The notes beneath the pieces were generated by a model, which was not told where the DNA came from, did not search any database, and saw only the letters and a list, made by a program, of their open reading frames with translations. A DNA stretch of 64,000 nucleotides from Chitinophaga pinensis (GTDB lineage: Bacteria > Bacteroidota > Bacteroidia > Chitinophagales > Chitinophagaceae). The stretch covers positions 2,170,001-2,234,000 of the forward strand of contig LR632930.1 of the NCBI GenBank assembly GCA_902167325.1, given 5' to 3'. How positions within the stretch are numbered: the first letter of the stretch is position 1; the number at the start of each line of letters is the position of its first letter. Shown here in pieces: positions 57,002-64,000 of the stretch. The position numbers and the translations under genes were made by a program.

Positions 57002-59533
57002 ATGGATCAGAATTTTTCACCGCAAGTAAAGGAGATCATTACGTTCAGCAGGGAGGAGGCTTTACGCTTGGGTAATGATTTTATCGGTACGGAACACCTG
57101 CTACTGGGTATTATTCGTGAGGGTGAGGGAACGGCTGTAAAGATCTTACAGGCGCTGAACGTTGATCTGTATGAGTTACGCAAGGAAGTGGAGTTGGCGA
57201 TTAAAGACAAGACGGGCAAGAACATTGCGAACATCAACAGTCTACCCCTGACCCGCCAGGCAGAGAAAGTGATCCGGGTAACCGTGCTGGAGGCAAAGGC
57301 GCTGAAAAGTCCCACCGTGGAAACTGAGCACCTGATGCTATCCATCCTCAAGAATAAAGAAAACGTTTGTACGCAAATCCTTCAACAATTTGACGTGGAC
57401 TACGATACTTTTAAAAACGAACTGGGCTTCGTAAAATCTGCAGATCCGAAAGCGGAATTCGATGACCCCGGAGAAGAGGAGTTCGAAGACGAACGCAAAA
57501 GCTATGCTTCCAAACAGAAGCAAACTAATACCAAGTCGAAAACTCCCGTTCTCGATAACTTCGGTCGCGACATTACGAAGCTCGCCGAAAGCAACAGCCT
57601 CGATCCGATCGTAGGCCGTGAAAAGGAAATTGAACGCGTTTCGCAGATTCTTTCCCGCCGTAAAAAGAACAACCCCATCCTTATCGGTGAGCCGGGTGTT
57701 GGTAAAACCGCCATCGTGGAAGGCCTCGCCCTCCGCATCGTACAGCGCAAGGTTTCCCGCGTGCTGTTCGACAAACGAGTGGTTAGCCTCGACCTTGCTG
57801 CCCTCGTGGCCGGTACCAAATACCGTGGCCAGTTCGAGGAAAGGATGAAGGCCATCATGAACGAGCTGGAAAAGAACCGTGATGTAATCCTGTTCATCGA
57901 CGAGATTCACACGATCGTTGGCGCAGGTGGTGCCTCAGGTTCGCTGGACGCTTCCAATATCTTCAAACCAGCCCTCGCAAGAGGTGAGCTTCAATGCATC
58001 GGTGCATCTACCCTGGATGAATACCGCATGTACATCGAGAAAGATGGTGCGCTCGACCGCCGGTTCCAGAAGGTAATGGTAGATCCTCCCACCGTGGAAG
58101 AAACCATCCAGATCCTCAACAACATCAAACCGCGTTACGAAGAATACCATAACGTATCCTACACCGATGACGCGATCGATGCATGTGTGAAACTCAGCGA
58201 CCGGTACATGACCGACCGCCTGCTGCCCGACAAAGCCATCGACGTACTCGATGAAGTTGGCGCACGCGTCCACCTTAAAAACATCAATGTTCCGCAAAAT
58301 ATCCTCGACCTGGAAAAACAGATCGAAGACATCAAGCAGGAAAAGAATAAAGTCGTAAAAAGCCAACGCTTCGAAGAGGCTGCAGCACTCCGCGATACCG
58401 AAAAGAAACTTGGCGAAGACCTCGAAAAGGCTAAAGCCGTGTGGGAAGAAGAAGTAAAGCACAAGCGCTACCCGATCGACGAAGAGGCAATTGCTGAAGT
58501 GGTGAGCATGATGACCGGCATCCCCGTTAAACGGATGGTGCAGGCTGAAAACGAAAAGCTCCGCCGCATGGGCGAAGATCTGAAGTCTGCCGTAGTAGGA
58601 CAGGCGGAAGCCATCTCCAAGGTAACCAAGGCCATCCAGCGTAACCGCGTAGGCCTGAAAGACCCGAAGAAGCCTATCGGTACCTTCATCTTCCTGGGTC
58701 CCACCGGTGTCGGTAAAACCGAGCTGGCTAAAGCCCTTGCCCGGTACATGTTTGATTCGGAAGACGCGCTCATCCGTATCGATATGTCCGAATACATGGA
58801 GAAATTCTCTGTAAGCCGCCTGATTGGTGCGCCTCCGGGATATGTTGGATATGAAGAAGGCGGACAGCTCACCGAAAAGGTACGCCGCAAGCCTTATTCC
58901 GTGATCCTGCTCGACGAAATCGAGAAAGCGCATCCGGATATCTATAACATCCTCCTGCAGGTACTGGACGACGGTATCCTTACAGACGGTCTGGGACGTA
59001 AAGTAGACTTCAAGAACACGCTGATTATCATGACCTCCAACATTGGGGTGCGCCAGTTGAAAGACTTTGGTGCAGGCGTGGGCTTCACTACCGGTAACCG
59101 TGTGGTGAATGAGGAAGAGAACACCAAGGCGGTAATTGAAAAAGCCCTCAAACGTACCTTCTCCCCCGAGTTCCTGAACCGTATCGATGATGTGATCATC
59201 TTCAACTCTCTCAGCAAGGATGATATCTACACCATTATTGATATCACCATGAAAGGTGTACTGGCCCGTCTGCAGAACCTGGGCTTCAGCCTGGAACTGA
59301 CCGACGAAGCCAAGGGCTTCCTCGCAGAGAAAGGATACGATCAGCAGTTTGGTGCCCGTCCGCTGCACAGGGCCATCCAGAAATACCTGGAAGATCCCCT
59401 GGCGGAAGAGATCCTGAACATGAGCATTCATAATGGAGATATCCTCATCGCAGATCTCGATAAGGAAAACCAGAAACTGGTCTTCTCCCTGAAGAATCCT
59501 TCTAAGAGCAAATCAGAGAAATCTGAAGCTTAA
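57002..59533 (+). CDS. clpC: ATP-dependent Clp protease ATP-binding subunit ClpC
   Basis: 843 aa. N-terminal Clp_N repeats (about 1-145: FSREEALRLGNDFIGTEHLL, VETEHLMLSILKNKENVCTQ), NBD1 with Walker A GEPGVGKTA (about 228) and Walker B VILFIDEIHT, a short UVR-type middle domain (about 430-475: SQRFEEAAALRDTEKKLGED), NBD2 with Walker A GPTGVGKTE (about 565), VILLDEIEKAHPDIYN, and the C-terminal Clp D2-small domain. The short middle domain marks ClpC rather than ClpB. It unfolds substrates for ClpP and is usually stress-induced. No McsB/CtsR-like genes are adjacent. Confidence 0.96.
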   Translation: MDQNFSPQVKEIITFSREEALRLGNDFIGTEHLLLGIIREGEGTAVKILQALNVDLYELRKEVELAIKDKTGKNIANINSLPLTRQAEKVIRVTVLEAKALKSPTVETEHLMLSILKNKENVCTQILQQFDVDYDTFKNELGFVKSADPKAEFDDPGEEEFEDERKSYASKQKQTNTKSKTPVLDNFGRDITKLAESNSLDPIVGREKEIERVSQILSRRKKNNPILIGEPGVGKTAIVEGLALRIVQRKVSRVLFDKRVVSLDLAALVAGTKYRGQFEERMKAIMNELEKNRDVILFIDEIHTIVGAGGASGSLDASNIFKPALARGELQCIGASTLDEYRMYIEKDGALDRRFQKVMVDPPTVEETIQILNNIKPRYEEYHNVSYTDDAIDACVKLSDRYMTDRLLPDKAIDVLDEVGARVHLKNINVPQNILDLEKQIEDIKQEKNKVVKSQRFEEAAALRDTEKKLGEDLEKAKAVWEEEVKHKRYPIDEEAIAEVVSMMTGIPVKRMVQAENEKLRRMGEDLKSAVVGQAEAISKVTKAIQRNRVGLKDPKKPIGTFIFLGPTGVGKTELAKALARYMFDSEDALIRIDMSEYMEKFSVSRLIGAPPGYVGYEEGGQLTEKVRRKPYSVILLDEIEKAHPDIYNILLQVLDDGILTDGLGRKVDFKNTLIIMTSNIGVRQLKDFGAGVGFTTGNRVVNEEENTKAVIEKALKRTFSPEFLNRIDDVIIFNSLSKDDIYTIIDITMKGVLARLQNLGFSLELTDEAKGFLAEKGYDQQFGARPLHRAIQKYLEDPLAEEILNMSIHNGDILIADLDKENQKLVFSLKNPSKSKSEKSEA

Positions 59534-59561
59534 AGAGTAAAGAACAAAACAGACTTTATAT

Positions 59562-59592
59562 AAGCTGCCGGCCACAAGCCGGCAGCTTTTTT
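59562..59592 (+). terminator. terminator of clpC
   Basis: AAGCTGCCGGC (59562-59572), loop CACAA, GCCGGCAGCTT (59578-59588) then TTTTT. An 11-bp perfect stem. Confidence 0.93.
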
Positions 59593-59698
59593 TATGCTAT
59601 ATACTGAAAATCAATTAGCTATTATTTATTTCCCTCACATTACATATTTAATAAATAAAAAACATTATAGAATAAACGTATTAATCAAAAACTATATG

Positions 59699-59706
59699 TA
59701 TGTTTG
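59699..59706 (+). promoter_or_regulatory. candidate -7 element of the surface protein genes
   Basis: TATGTTTG matches TAnnTTTG exactly within a very AT-rich stretch (59593-59816). It would give a leader of about 100 nt containing a small GTCCAT/ATGGAC hairpin (59724-59741). Confidence 0.4.
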
Positions 59707-59816
59707 TACCAGATTAGCAAATTGTCCATTTTAACATGGACCGTATGGTATGTAACAGGACTTGGTTTTTTCAAATTCATCTCTATAAACGTATATTTTA
59801 TTTAACCTTTTTACCT

Positions 59817-61601
59817 ATGAGAAAGTCGCTACGTATAGCGGGTTTTACGCTCGCATTATTTCTTTCTTACGAAAGTGTGAAAGCACAGGTCAAGATTGGT
59901 GGAGATCCGGCAACAGTGAACGCCAACGCCATCCTTGAACTGGAGAGCAACCGCAAGGGCCTTTTACTGCCCCGCCTCGATGCTGCCGGTTTTACCATTC
60001 TTAAGAACCGCAATGCCACCCCCGGTATGGTGGTATACCTGCTCAACGGAGCTGATCCGAGAGGAGAAGGCTTCTACGTGAAAACTGCAGTTGGAACCAC
60101 CGATGCAAACTGGACCAAGATGGCCGGAGACGCTGGTGGAAACGGTCCGTGGAAAATCAATGGTAACGACGGACTGGCTGCTACCGATTGGTTTGGTACT
60201 ATTGGGAACGTTCCCCTGTCACTTCGTGCCAACAGCAACCCTGTTATGCAGTTCAGTGATGTGAATGGTAACATTACCATCCCCTACGCCAATGTACCTG
60301 TAGCGGCAGTAGGAGTGAACGATGTGGTGATGATCGGTGCAGATGGTCTTATTCAAAAGAAGAACCTCTCCCTCACTTCAGTAACCGCACTGAATAGCCT
60401 GAAAGGTGATGTGACGCTGACGGTTACGCCGGATAATACTGCACTGGTAGCATCCCTGGTAGCGCCTCCCACGGCTCCTGCGGGAACGCTGGACGTGAAG
60501 CTGCCTATTATGGCTGGTGCTGCCGGACAGCAATATGGTTTTATGACCATTGCCGACTGGAATAAACTGCAGACCATTACCTCTGCCACCGGTATTACCA
60601 TTGGCGACATCGTTGACGGTACTGTAGGTGGTGCAAGAGGTGCCTATATCGAGCGCCTGACCGGTGCCGACGAAGGCAAACTGGTACTTCACCTTGTAGA
60701 GGCTTCTGAAACACATGCAGGTATTGTATCTATCGGGAATCAAACTTTCAAAGGCAATAAGACCTTTGCTGATAACCTGGCTGTTACCGGTAATGCCGCA
60801 GTTACTGGTAATGCAACCGTTACCGGTACAACCACACTAACTGGCAATGCCACAGTTGAGGCAGCACTGTCATTTGCGAATCCTGTTCCTTACAGCACGG
60901 CGGCACCTGCTACCTACCATTTAGCTGTATTGAACCCGAATAACAACTACAACCTTGAAACACTCGAACTGCCTGCACATGGCCTGAAAGGTATCGGCGG
61001 TATTAAACTGCCCGGTGTTACAGATCCTGTAATTGCAGAAACCACTACCGGCAACGTAACCTTTGCTACCGGCAAAACAGGTGACGGCTTCAGCATTGTA
61101 GCCACACCCAATACGTTGACCTTTAATGTACCGGATGCAAGCGTAACTGCAGGTGGTCTGATCAATACCCTGCCGCAAACAATCAATGGTACTAAAACCA
61201 TTGATGATACACTGAACATTGGTGGCAGTGCCGTATCTACCTCCAAACTGAACGTTAACGGCTCTATGTCCGTTCCGTTCAAAGCTGCGCCTATTGGTAC
61301 TTACACGCTGGACGCAAACGATTATATGGTGATCGTTAAATGCGCTACTACCGGAGACGGAAGCGCGCCTGATCCTATCACTGAGATCTTCCTGCCCGCT
61401 GCAACTACCGTGAAAAACCGTATCTACCACATCAGAAGGGTAGAGCGTGTAGCCGGTGAGTTTGCCATCATCGCAATTAAAGCAACCGGTGGTGGAACCA
61501 TCAGTGGCCGTGCTGCGATTGAGATCGGCGAACCCAACTCAACTGTAACTGTAATTTCTGATGGTACCGAATGGCACGCTGTAGCCAGGTCTATCATGTA
61601 A
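59817..61601 (+). CDS. exported repetitive surface protein
   Basis: 594 aa from the ATG at 59817, which is followed by a signal peptide (MRKSLRIAGFTLALFLSYES, VKAQ). The start at 59736 would place 27 residues before it. N-terminal motif NANAILELESNRKGLLLPRL is shared with the next gene (DAILELESTRKGLLLPRV). The middle is low-complexity Thr/Gly/Asn-rich, including four 6-residue units TGNAAV, TGNATV, TGTTTL, TGNATV encoded by an 18-bp repeat at 60786-60857. C-terminal domain DANDYMVIVKCATTGDG and FLPAATTVKNRIYHIRRVER resembles the head-like end of phage-fibre-type adhesins. No T9SS tail is obvious. Confidence 0.75.
   Translation: MRKSLRIAGFTLALFLSYESVKAQVKIGGDPATVNANAILELESNRKGLLLPRLDAAGFTILKNRNATPGMVVYLLNGADPRGEGFYVKTAVGTTDANWTKMAGDAGGNGPWKINGNDGLAATDWFGTIGNVPLSLRANSNPVMQFSDVNGNITIPYANVPVAAVGVNDVVMIGADGLIQKKNLSLTSVTALNSLKGDVTLTVTPDNTALVASLVAPPTAPAGTLDVKLPIMAGAAGQQYGFMTIADWNKLQTITSATGITIGDIVDGTVGGARGAYIERLTGADEGKLVLHLVEASETHAGIVSIGNQTFKGNKTFADNLAVTGNAAVTGNATVTGTTTLTGNATVEAALSFANPVPYSTAAPATYHLAVLNPNNNYNLETLELPAHGLKGIGGIKLPGVTDPVIAETTTGNVTFATGKTGDGFSIVATPNTLTFNVPDASVTAGGLINTLPQTINGTKTIDDTLNIGGSAVSTSKLNVNGSMSVPFKAAPIGTYTLDANDYMVIVKCATTGDGSAPDPITEIFLPAATTVKNRIYHIRRVERVAGEFAIIAIKATGGGTISGRAAIEIGEPNSTVTVISDGTEWHAVARSIM
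60786..60857 (+). repeat. 18-bp tandem repeat inside the surface protein gene
   Basis: Four in-frame units: ACCGGTAATGCCGCAGTT, ACTGGTAATGCAACCGTT, ACCGGTACAACCACACTA, ACTGGCAATGCCACAGTT. They encode the TGNA-V-like hexapeptides. Unlike the intergenic arrays, the length is a codon multiple. Confidence 0.85.
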
Positions 61602-61668
61602 TAGATATTCGATTGAAAGGAACGGCGGCCACCGTGCTGCCGTTCCTTTATAATCCAATCCTGTCGTT

Positions 61669-63288
61669 ATGAAGTTATCTTTCTCTCTTTGCAGCATTAC
61701 CGCATCTATCTTCTTCGCCACACTTCTTTCGTGGCACGATGCACAAGCCCAGGCTAAACTCGGTGGTAACCCTGCGGTTACCCGTGGAGATGCCATCCTG
61801 GAACTTGAAAGTACCCGCAAGGGCTTATTGCTGCCCCGCGTCACATCTATGGCGCTCACCGCCAAACCTCTCGATACTGCATCGCAGGGGATGATGGTGT
61901 ACAATCTTACCGAAAACAAAGTTTACATCCGCTCTAACGGTGCATGGAAAGCCATGCGCGACACCGATTCCGATGGTTGGCAGACGACCGGCAATTTATC
62001 CATCAACCCCGCTATACATTATTTGGGTACCAACAACGCCCAGCCGCTCATCTTCAAAACCAACGGAACTGAAGCCGCCCGCATCGCGGCCGACCGCAAG
62101 ATCGGGATCAATACAGCACTGCCCAATTCGCATCTGCATGTAAACGGATCTACCGCTACCAACGTGGTTATTGGCACCGGAAACTTTACAATGGCTGATA
62201 CCAACAGTGTGGTGATCATGAACAATACCACAGCTGCCAACTTCGTATTAGAGAATCCTGCCACTTACAAAGGGCGTGCGATAGAAGTGGTGGCATATGG
62301 TACGGCGAATGTAAATTTCACCGGGTATGCTGTACGCGGACAAAGTGGCGGCTCACCCACATTAGCCATTGCACCGGGCTACAGTATGCGCGTGGTCAGT
62401 AATGGTACAGACTGGATCATAACCGGCAAGCAACGAAGTGGATTACCGATGTATTACGCTACCACAACCGGTGCCGGGGAAGGTGAAGTTGTACGTGATT
62501 ATGATGGTTACTTAAGCCAGGGAAGCGGGGTATTCCAAACCGATGTGCAGGAAGCTCCTACAAACCCCATCCCCAATGAGGGTGCATGGTTCAGTATGAT
62601 GTTGCAAACAGTAGGCGGTGGATACTTCGGGCAGTTTAACCTGAATGATCATAACGCATACTTCCGTGGTAACTCTATGACCAACCTTCCTGTGGCGGAA
62701 TGGCAAAAGTTTATCAGTCACCCGGCAACTATTCAATTCGAAGGAGGGATGCTGGGAACGGATAGTTTGAATTTTAACATGACTAATAACCGGAACATTG
62801 TGTTCGGTACAAATAATATAACAAGGTTCCGCCTGCATGGCGATGGGAATATCAGCGCGCACGGACCTGTTATTATCGATGGTACGCTTCGAGGGACAAG
62901 TACAGCTACTTTTGAGAAGGATGCGGTAGTGAAAGATTCTATGCGGGTGGAAGGGAGGATGCGTATGCAGGGAATGGTAATCGGTAATATAAAAGCTGTT
63001 AACTCTGCGTATACCATTCAAGCGAATGATTACACACTTTACAGTCACGCGGCGACCGCGGATTTTACAATTACGCTTACAACCGGGGCAACACAGATTG
63101 GCAGGATTATTATTATTAAGGGAAAACGCCCTGGTGTCACCACGAGAAATATAACAATTACTACAAACCTCGGGGCTGGTGGAAGTGTTGATGGGGCCAC
63201 AAGTATAATCCTCTCTGCGGATCTTCCCGGTCAGTTTTATACTTTACAGCAGATTACTGCCTCACAATGGATTGTAATTGGCAAATAG
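61669..63288 (+). CDS. exported surface protein, paralogue of the preceding gene
   Basis: 539 aa. Signal peptide (MKLSFSLCSITASIFFATLL) then AKLGGNPAVTRGDAILELES and TRKGLLLPR, matching the preceding protein. It contains NTALPNSHLHVNGSTATNVV, the kind of 'simulated/observed value' segment seen in Bacteroidota tail-fibre-like proteins, and a C-terminal head-like part (VNSAYTIQANDYTLYSHAAT, DFTITLTTGATQIGRIIIIK). The shared N- and C-terminal design with a divergent middle suggests gene duplication with variable display regions. It starts 67 bp after the first paralogue and ends 13 bp before the next gene. Confidence 0.75.
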   Translation: MKLSFSLCSITASIFFATLLSWHDAQAQAKLGGNPAVTRGDAILELESTRKGLLLPRVTSMALTAKPLDTASQGMMVYNLTENKVYIRSNGAWKAMRDTDSDGWQTTGNLSINPAIHYLGTNNAQPLIFKTNGTEAARIAADRKIGINTALPNSHLHVNGSTATNVVIGTGNFTMADTNSVVIMNNTTAANFVLENPATYKGRAIEVVAYGTANVNFTGYAVRGQSGGSPTLAIAPGYSMRVVSNGTDWIITGKQRSGLPMYYATTTGAGEGEVVRDYDGYLSQGSGVFQTDVQEAPTNPIPNEGAWFSMMLQTVGGGYFGQFNLNDHNAYFRGNSMTNLPVAEWQKFISHPATIQFEGGMLGTDSLNFNMTNNRNIVFGTNNITRFRLHGDGNISAHGPVIIDGTLRGTSTATFEKDAVVKDSMRVEGRMRMQGMVIGNIKAVNSAYTIQANDYTLYSHAATADFTITLTTGATQIGRIIIIKGKRPGVTTRNITITTNLGAGGSVDGATSIILSADLPGQFYTLQQITASQWIVIGK

Positions 63289-63301
63289 AAATATTGAACC
63301 C

Positions 63302-64000
63302 ATGAAACGTTACCCTACCATCATTGCTTTTCTTCTCCTGCCTTTCCTCTCGAAAGCGCAGCAGGGTGTGTATATCGCACCGGGAGAGCGTTTGCAGGTA
63401 AACTCCGAAGAATCCTTTAGTATTTACGGAAATGTGGTAAACAACGGGGCAATTGGTTCAAAACCAAACACGATTATTAATTTCTTCGGCAAATCGTGGA
63501 ACAATAGTTCAGGGGCTTCCATGCCCGATGAAAGTGCCAACGGACTCACCGGTAAAGGTGGCGTTTTCCGGTTTTCGGGGAACAACCCGCTCTACGGCAG
63601 CCAGGGTTCGCAACAGGTGTTCGGCGGCTTTAATGCCGTAAGCAAAATGGGCGCATCTTTTCCCAACATCGATATCAATAATCCGCTGGGGCTGCTTATG
63701 TCCGACCTCACGGATCTTAAAATACGCCATACCCTCAATTTCACTACAGGTCACTTATTCCTCAACGGATGGAACCTGGTGGTAGGGAATGGTAATCCCG
63801 GACAGATCACGGGTTACAGCGAACAATCCTTCATCATCACAGGTGCTGCCATTGCGGGTGGTTTTCTTTTCCGCGAACAGGTAAAAGGTTCCGACGGGAA
63901 AGTGGTATTCCCCATTGGCTCTTCGGTAACCGGTTATGCCCCTTTTCAGGTAGAGTATAACGGTCCGGCTGATGATTTCCGCGCCCGTGTGTTTGACAGT
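63302..64000 (+). CDS. exported surface protein, 3' end outside the window
   Basis: 233 codons open to the window edge, no stop. Signal peptide MKRYPTIIAFLLLPFLSKAQ, then QGVYIAPGERLQVNSEESFS. Beta-rich repeats follow: IYGNVVNNGAIGSKPNT, LSDLTDLKIRHTLNFTTGH-type strands with LFLNGWNLVVGNGNPGQITG, and FREQVKGSDGKVVFPIGSSV, a motif common in Bacteroidota cell-surface proteins that usually end in a T9SS sorting domain. It is probably the third gene of the same unit. The missing C-terminus prevents a family call. Confidence 0.75.
   Translation, partial: MKRYPTIIAFLLLPFLSKAQQGVYIAPGERLQVNSEESFSIYGNVVNNGAIGSKPNTIINFFGKSWNNSSGASMPDESANGLTGKGGVFRFSGNNPLYGSQGSQQVFGGFNAVSKMGASFPNIDINNPLGLLMSDLTDLKIRHTLNFTTGHLFLNGWNLVVGNGNPGQITGYSEQSFIITGAAIAGGFLFREQVKGSDGKVVFPIGSSVTGYAPFQVEYNGPADDFRARVFDS

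Noticed and set aside
57935..59431. 498-codon minus-strand frame opposite clpC
   Set aside because: Shadow of the clpC reading frame; no domain and no upstream signals.

Overview
The window looks like a chromosomal segment of a Bacteroidota bacterium, most likely a Chitinophagaceae member related to Chitinophaga. Evidence: two SusC/SusD pairs, a FecI/FecR-type sigma/anti-sigma pair feeding one of them, Bacteroidota-type -7 elements (TAnnTTTG) ahead of several genes, a clade II (Sec-exported) nitrous oxide reductase cluster, and surface proteins with the ELES-RKGLLLPR N-terminal motif common in this phylum. I see no insertion sequence, phage or CRISPR array. This assignment rests on gene content, not on a marker gene.

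Layout. 1-171 is the 5' end of a TonB-linked receptor (minus). 551-1885 is a membrane-anchored protein with an HTH-like N-terminus. 2303-9255 (minus) is an ECF sigma factor, FecR, STN-containing SusC and SusD set. 9309-11260 holds a class IV aminotransferase overlapping a P1-family peptidase. 11361-25791 (minus) is a sialoglycan utilisation operon: SusC, SusD, sialic acid lyase, a Kelch-mutarotase/Na+ symporter fusion, an AGE-family epimerase, sialate O-acetylesterase, sialidase and GH20 hexosaminidase. It is divergent from a FadR-type GntR regulator (26016-26726). A tRNA-Asp gene follows, then an AT-rich stretch with a DUF1016/YhcG-like nuclease, an unknown protein and an exported amidohydrolase.

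30710-34410 is an inositol module: LacI regulator, myo-inositol oxygenase and an SSS transporter around a perfect 18-bp palindrome. OmpA-like and GNAT genes follow. 36292-48702 is a nitrogen-oxide island: an unknown 594-aa protein divergent from queD-Rrf2; a complete nos operon (cytochrome c, NosZ, membrane protein, NosL, NosD, NosF, NosY; minus); the Fe-S repair protein RIC/ScdA; a DUF2892 membrane protein; and a Crp/Fnr regulator. From 48761 to 59533 are mostly housekeeping genes: kynureninase, SGNH hydrolase, AccA, DapA, an outer membrane protein, RNase Z, a STAS protein and ClpC. 59817 to the end holds two paralogous exported surface proteins and a third, truncated by the window edge.

Most notable non-coding signals. 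(1) Three intergenic regions (about 1968-2198, 29106-29232, 54191-54421) carry unrelated-looking sequences that all repeat with an 11-bp period and are arranged as inverted arrays forming long hairpins. (2) An 18-bp dyad is shared by the queD-Rrf2 and ric promoters; two of its three differences are a compensatory pair that keeps the symmetry, so it is a good candidate Rrf2 (NO-sensor) operator. (3) TGAC-N4-GTCA boxes precede the nos operon and the Crp/Fnr gene. (4) FadR-like TTGT-N3-ACAA and related dyads lie in the sialic acid divergent promoter.
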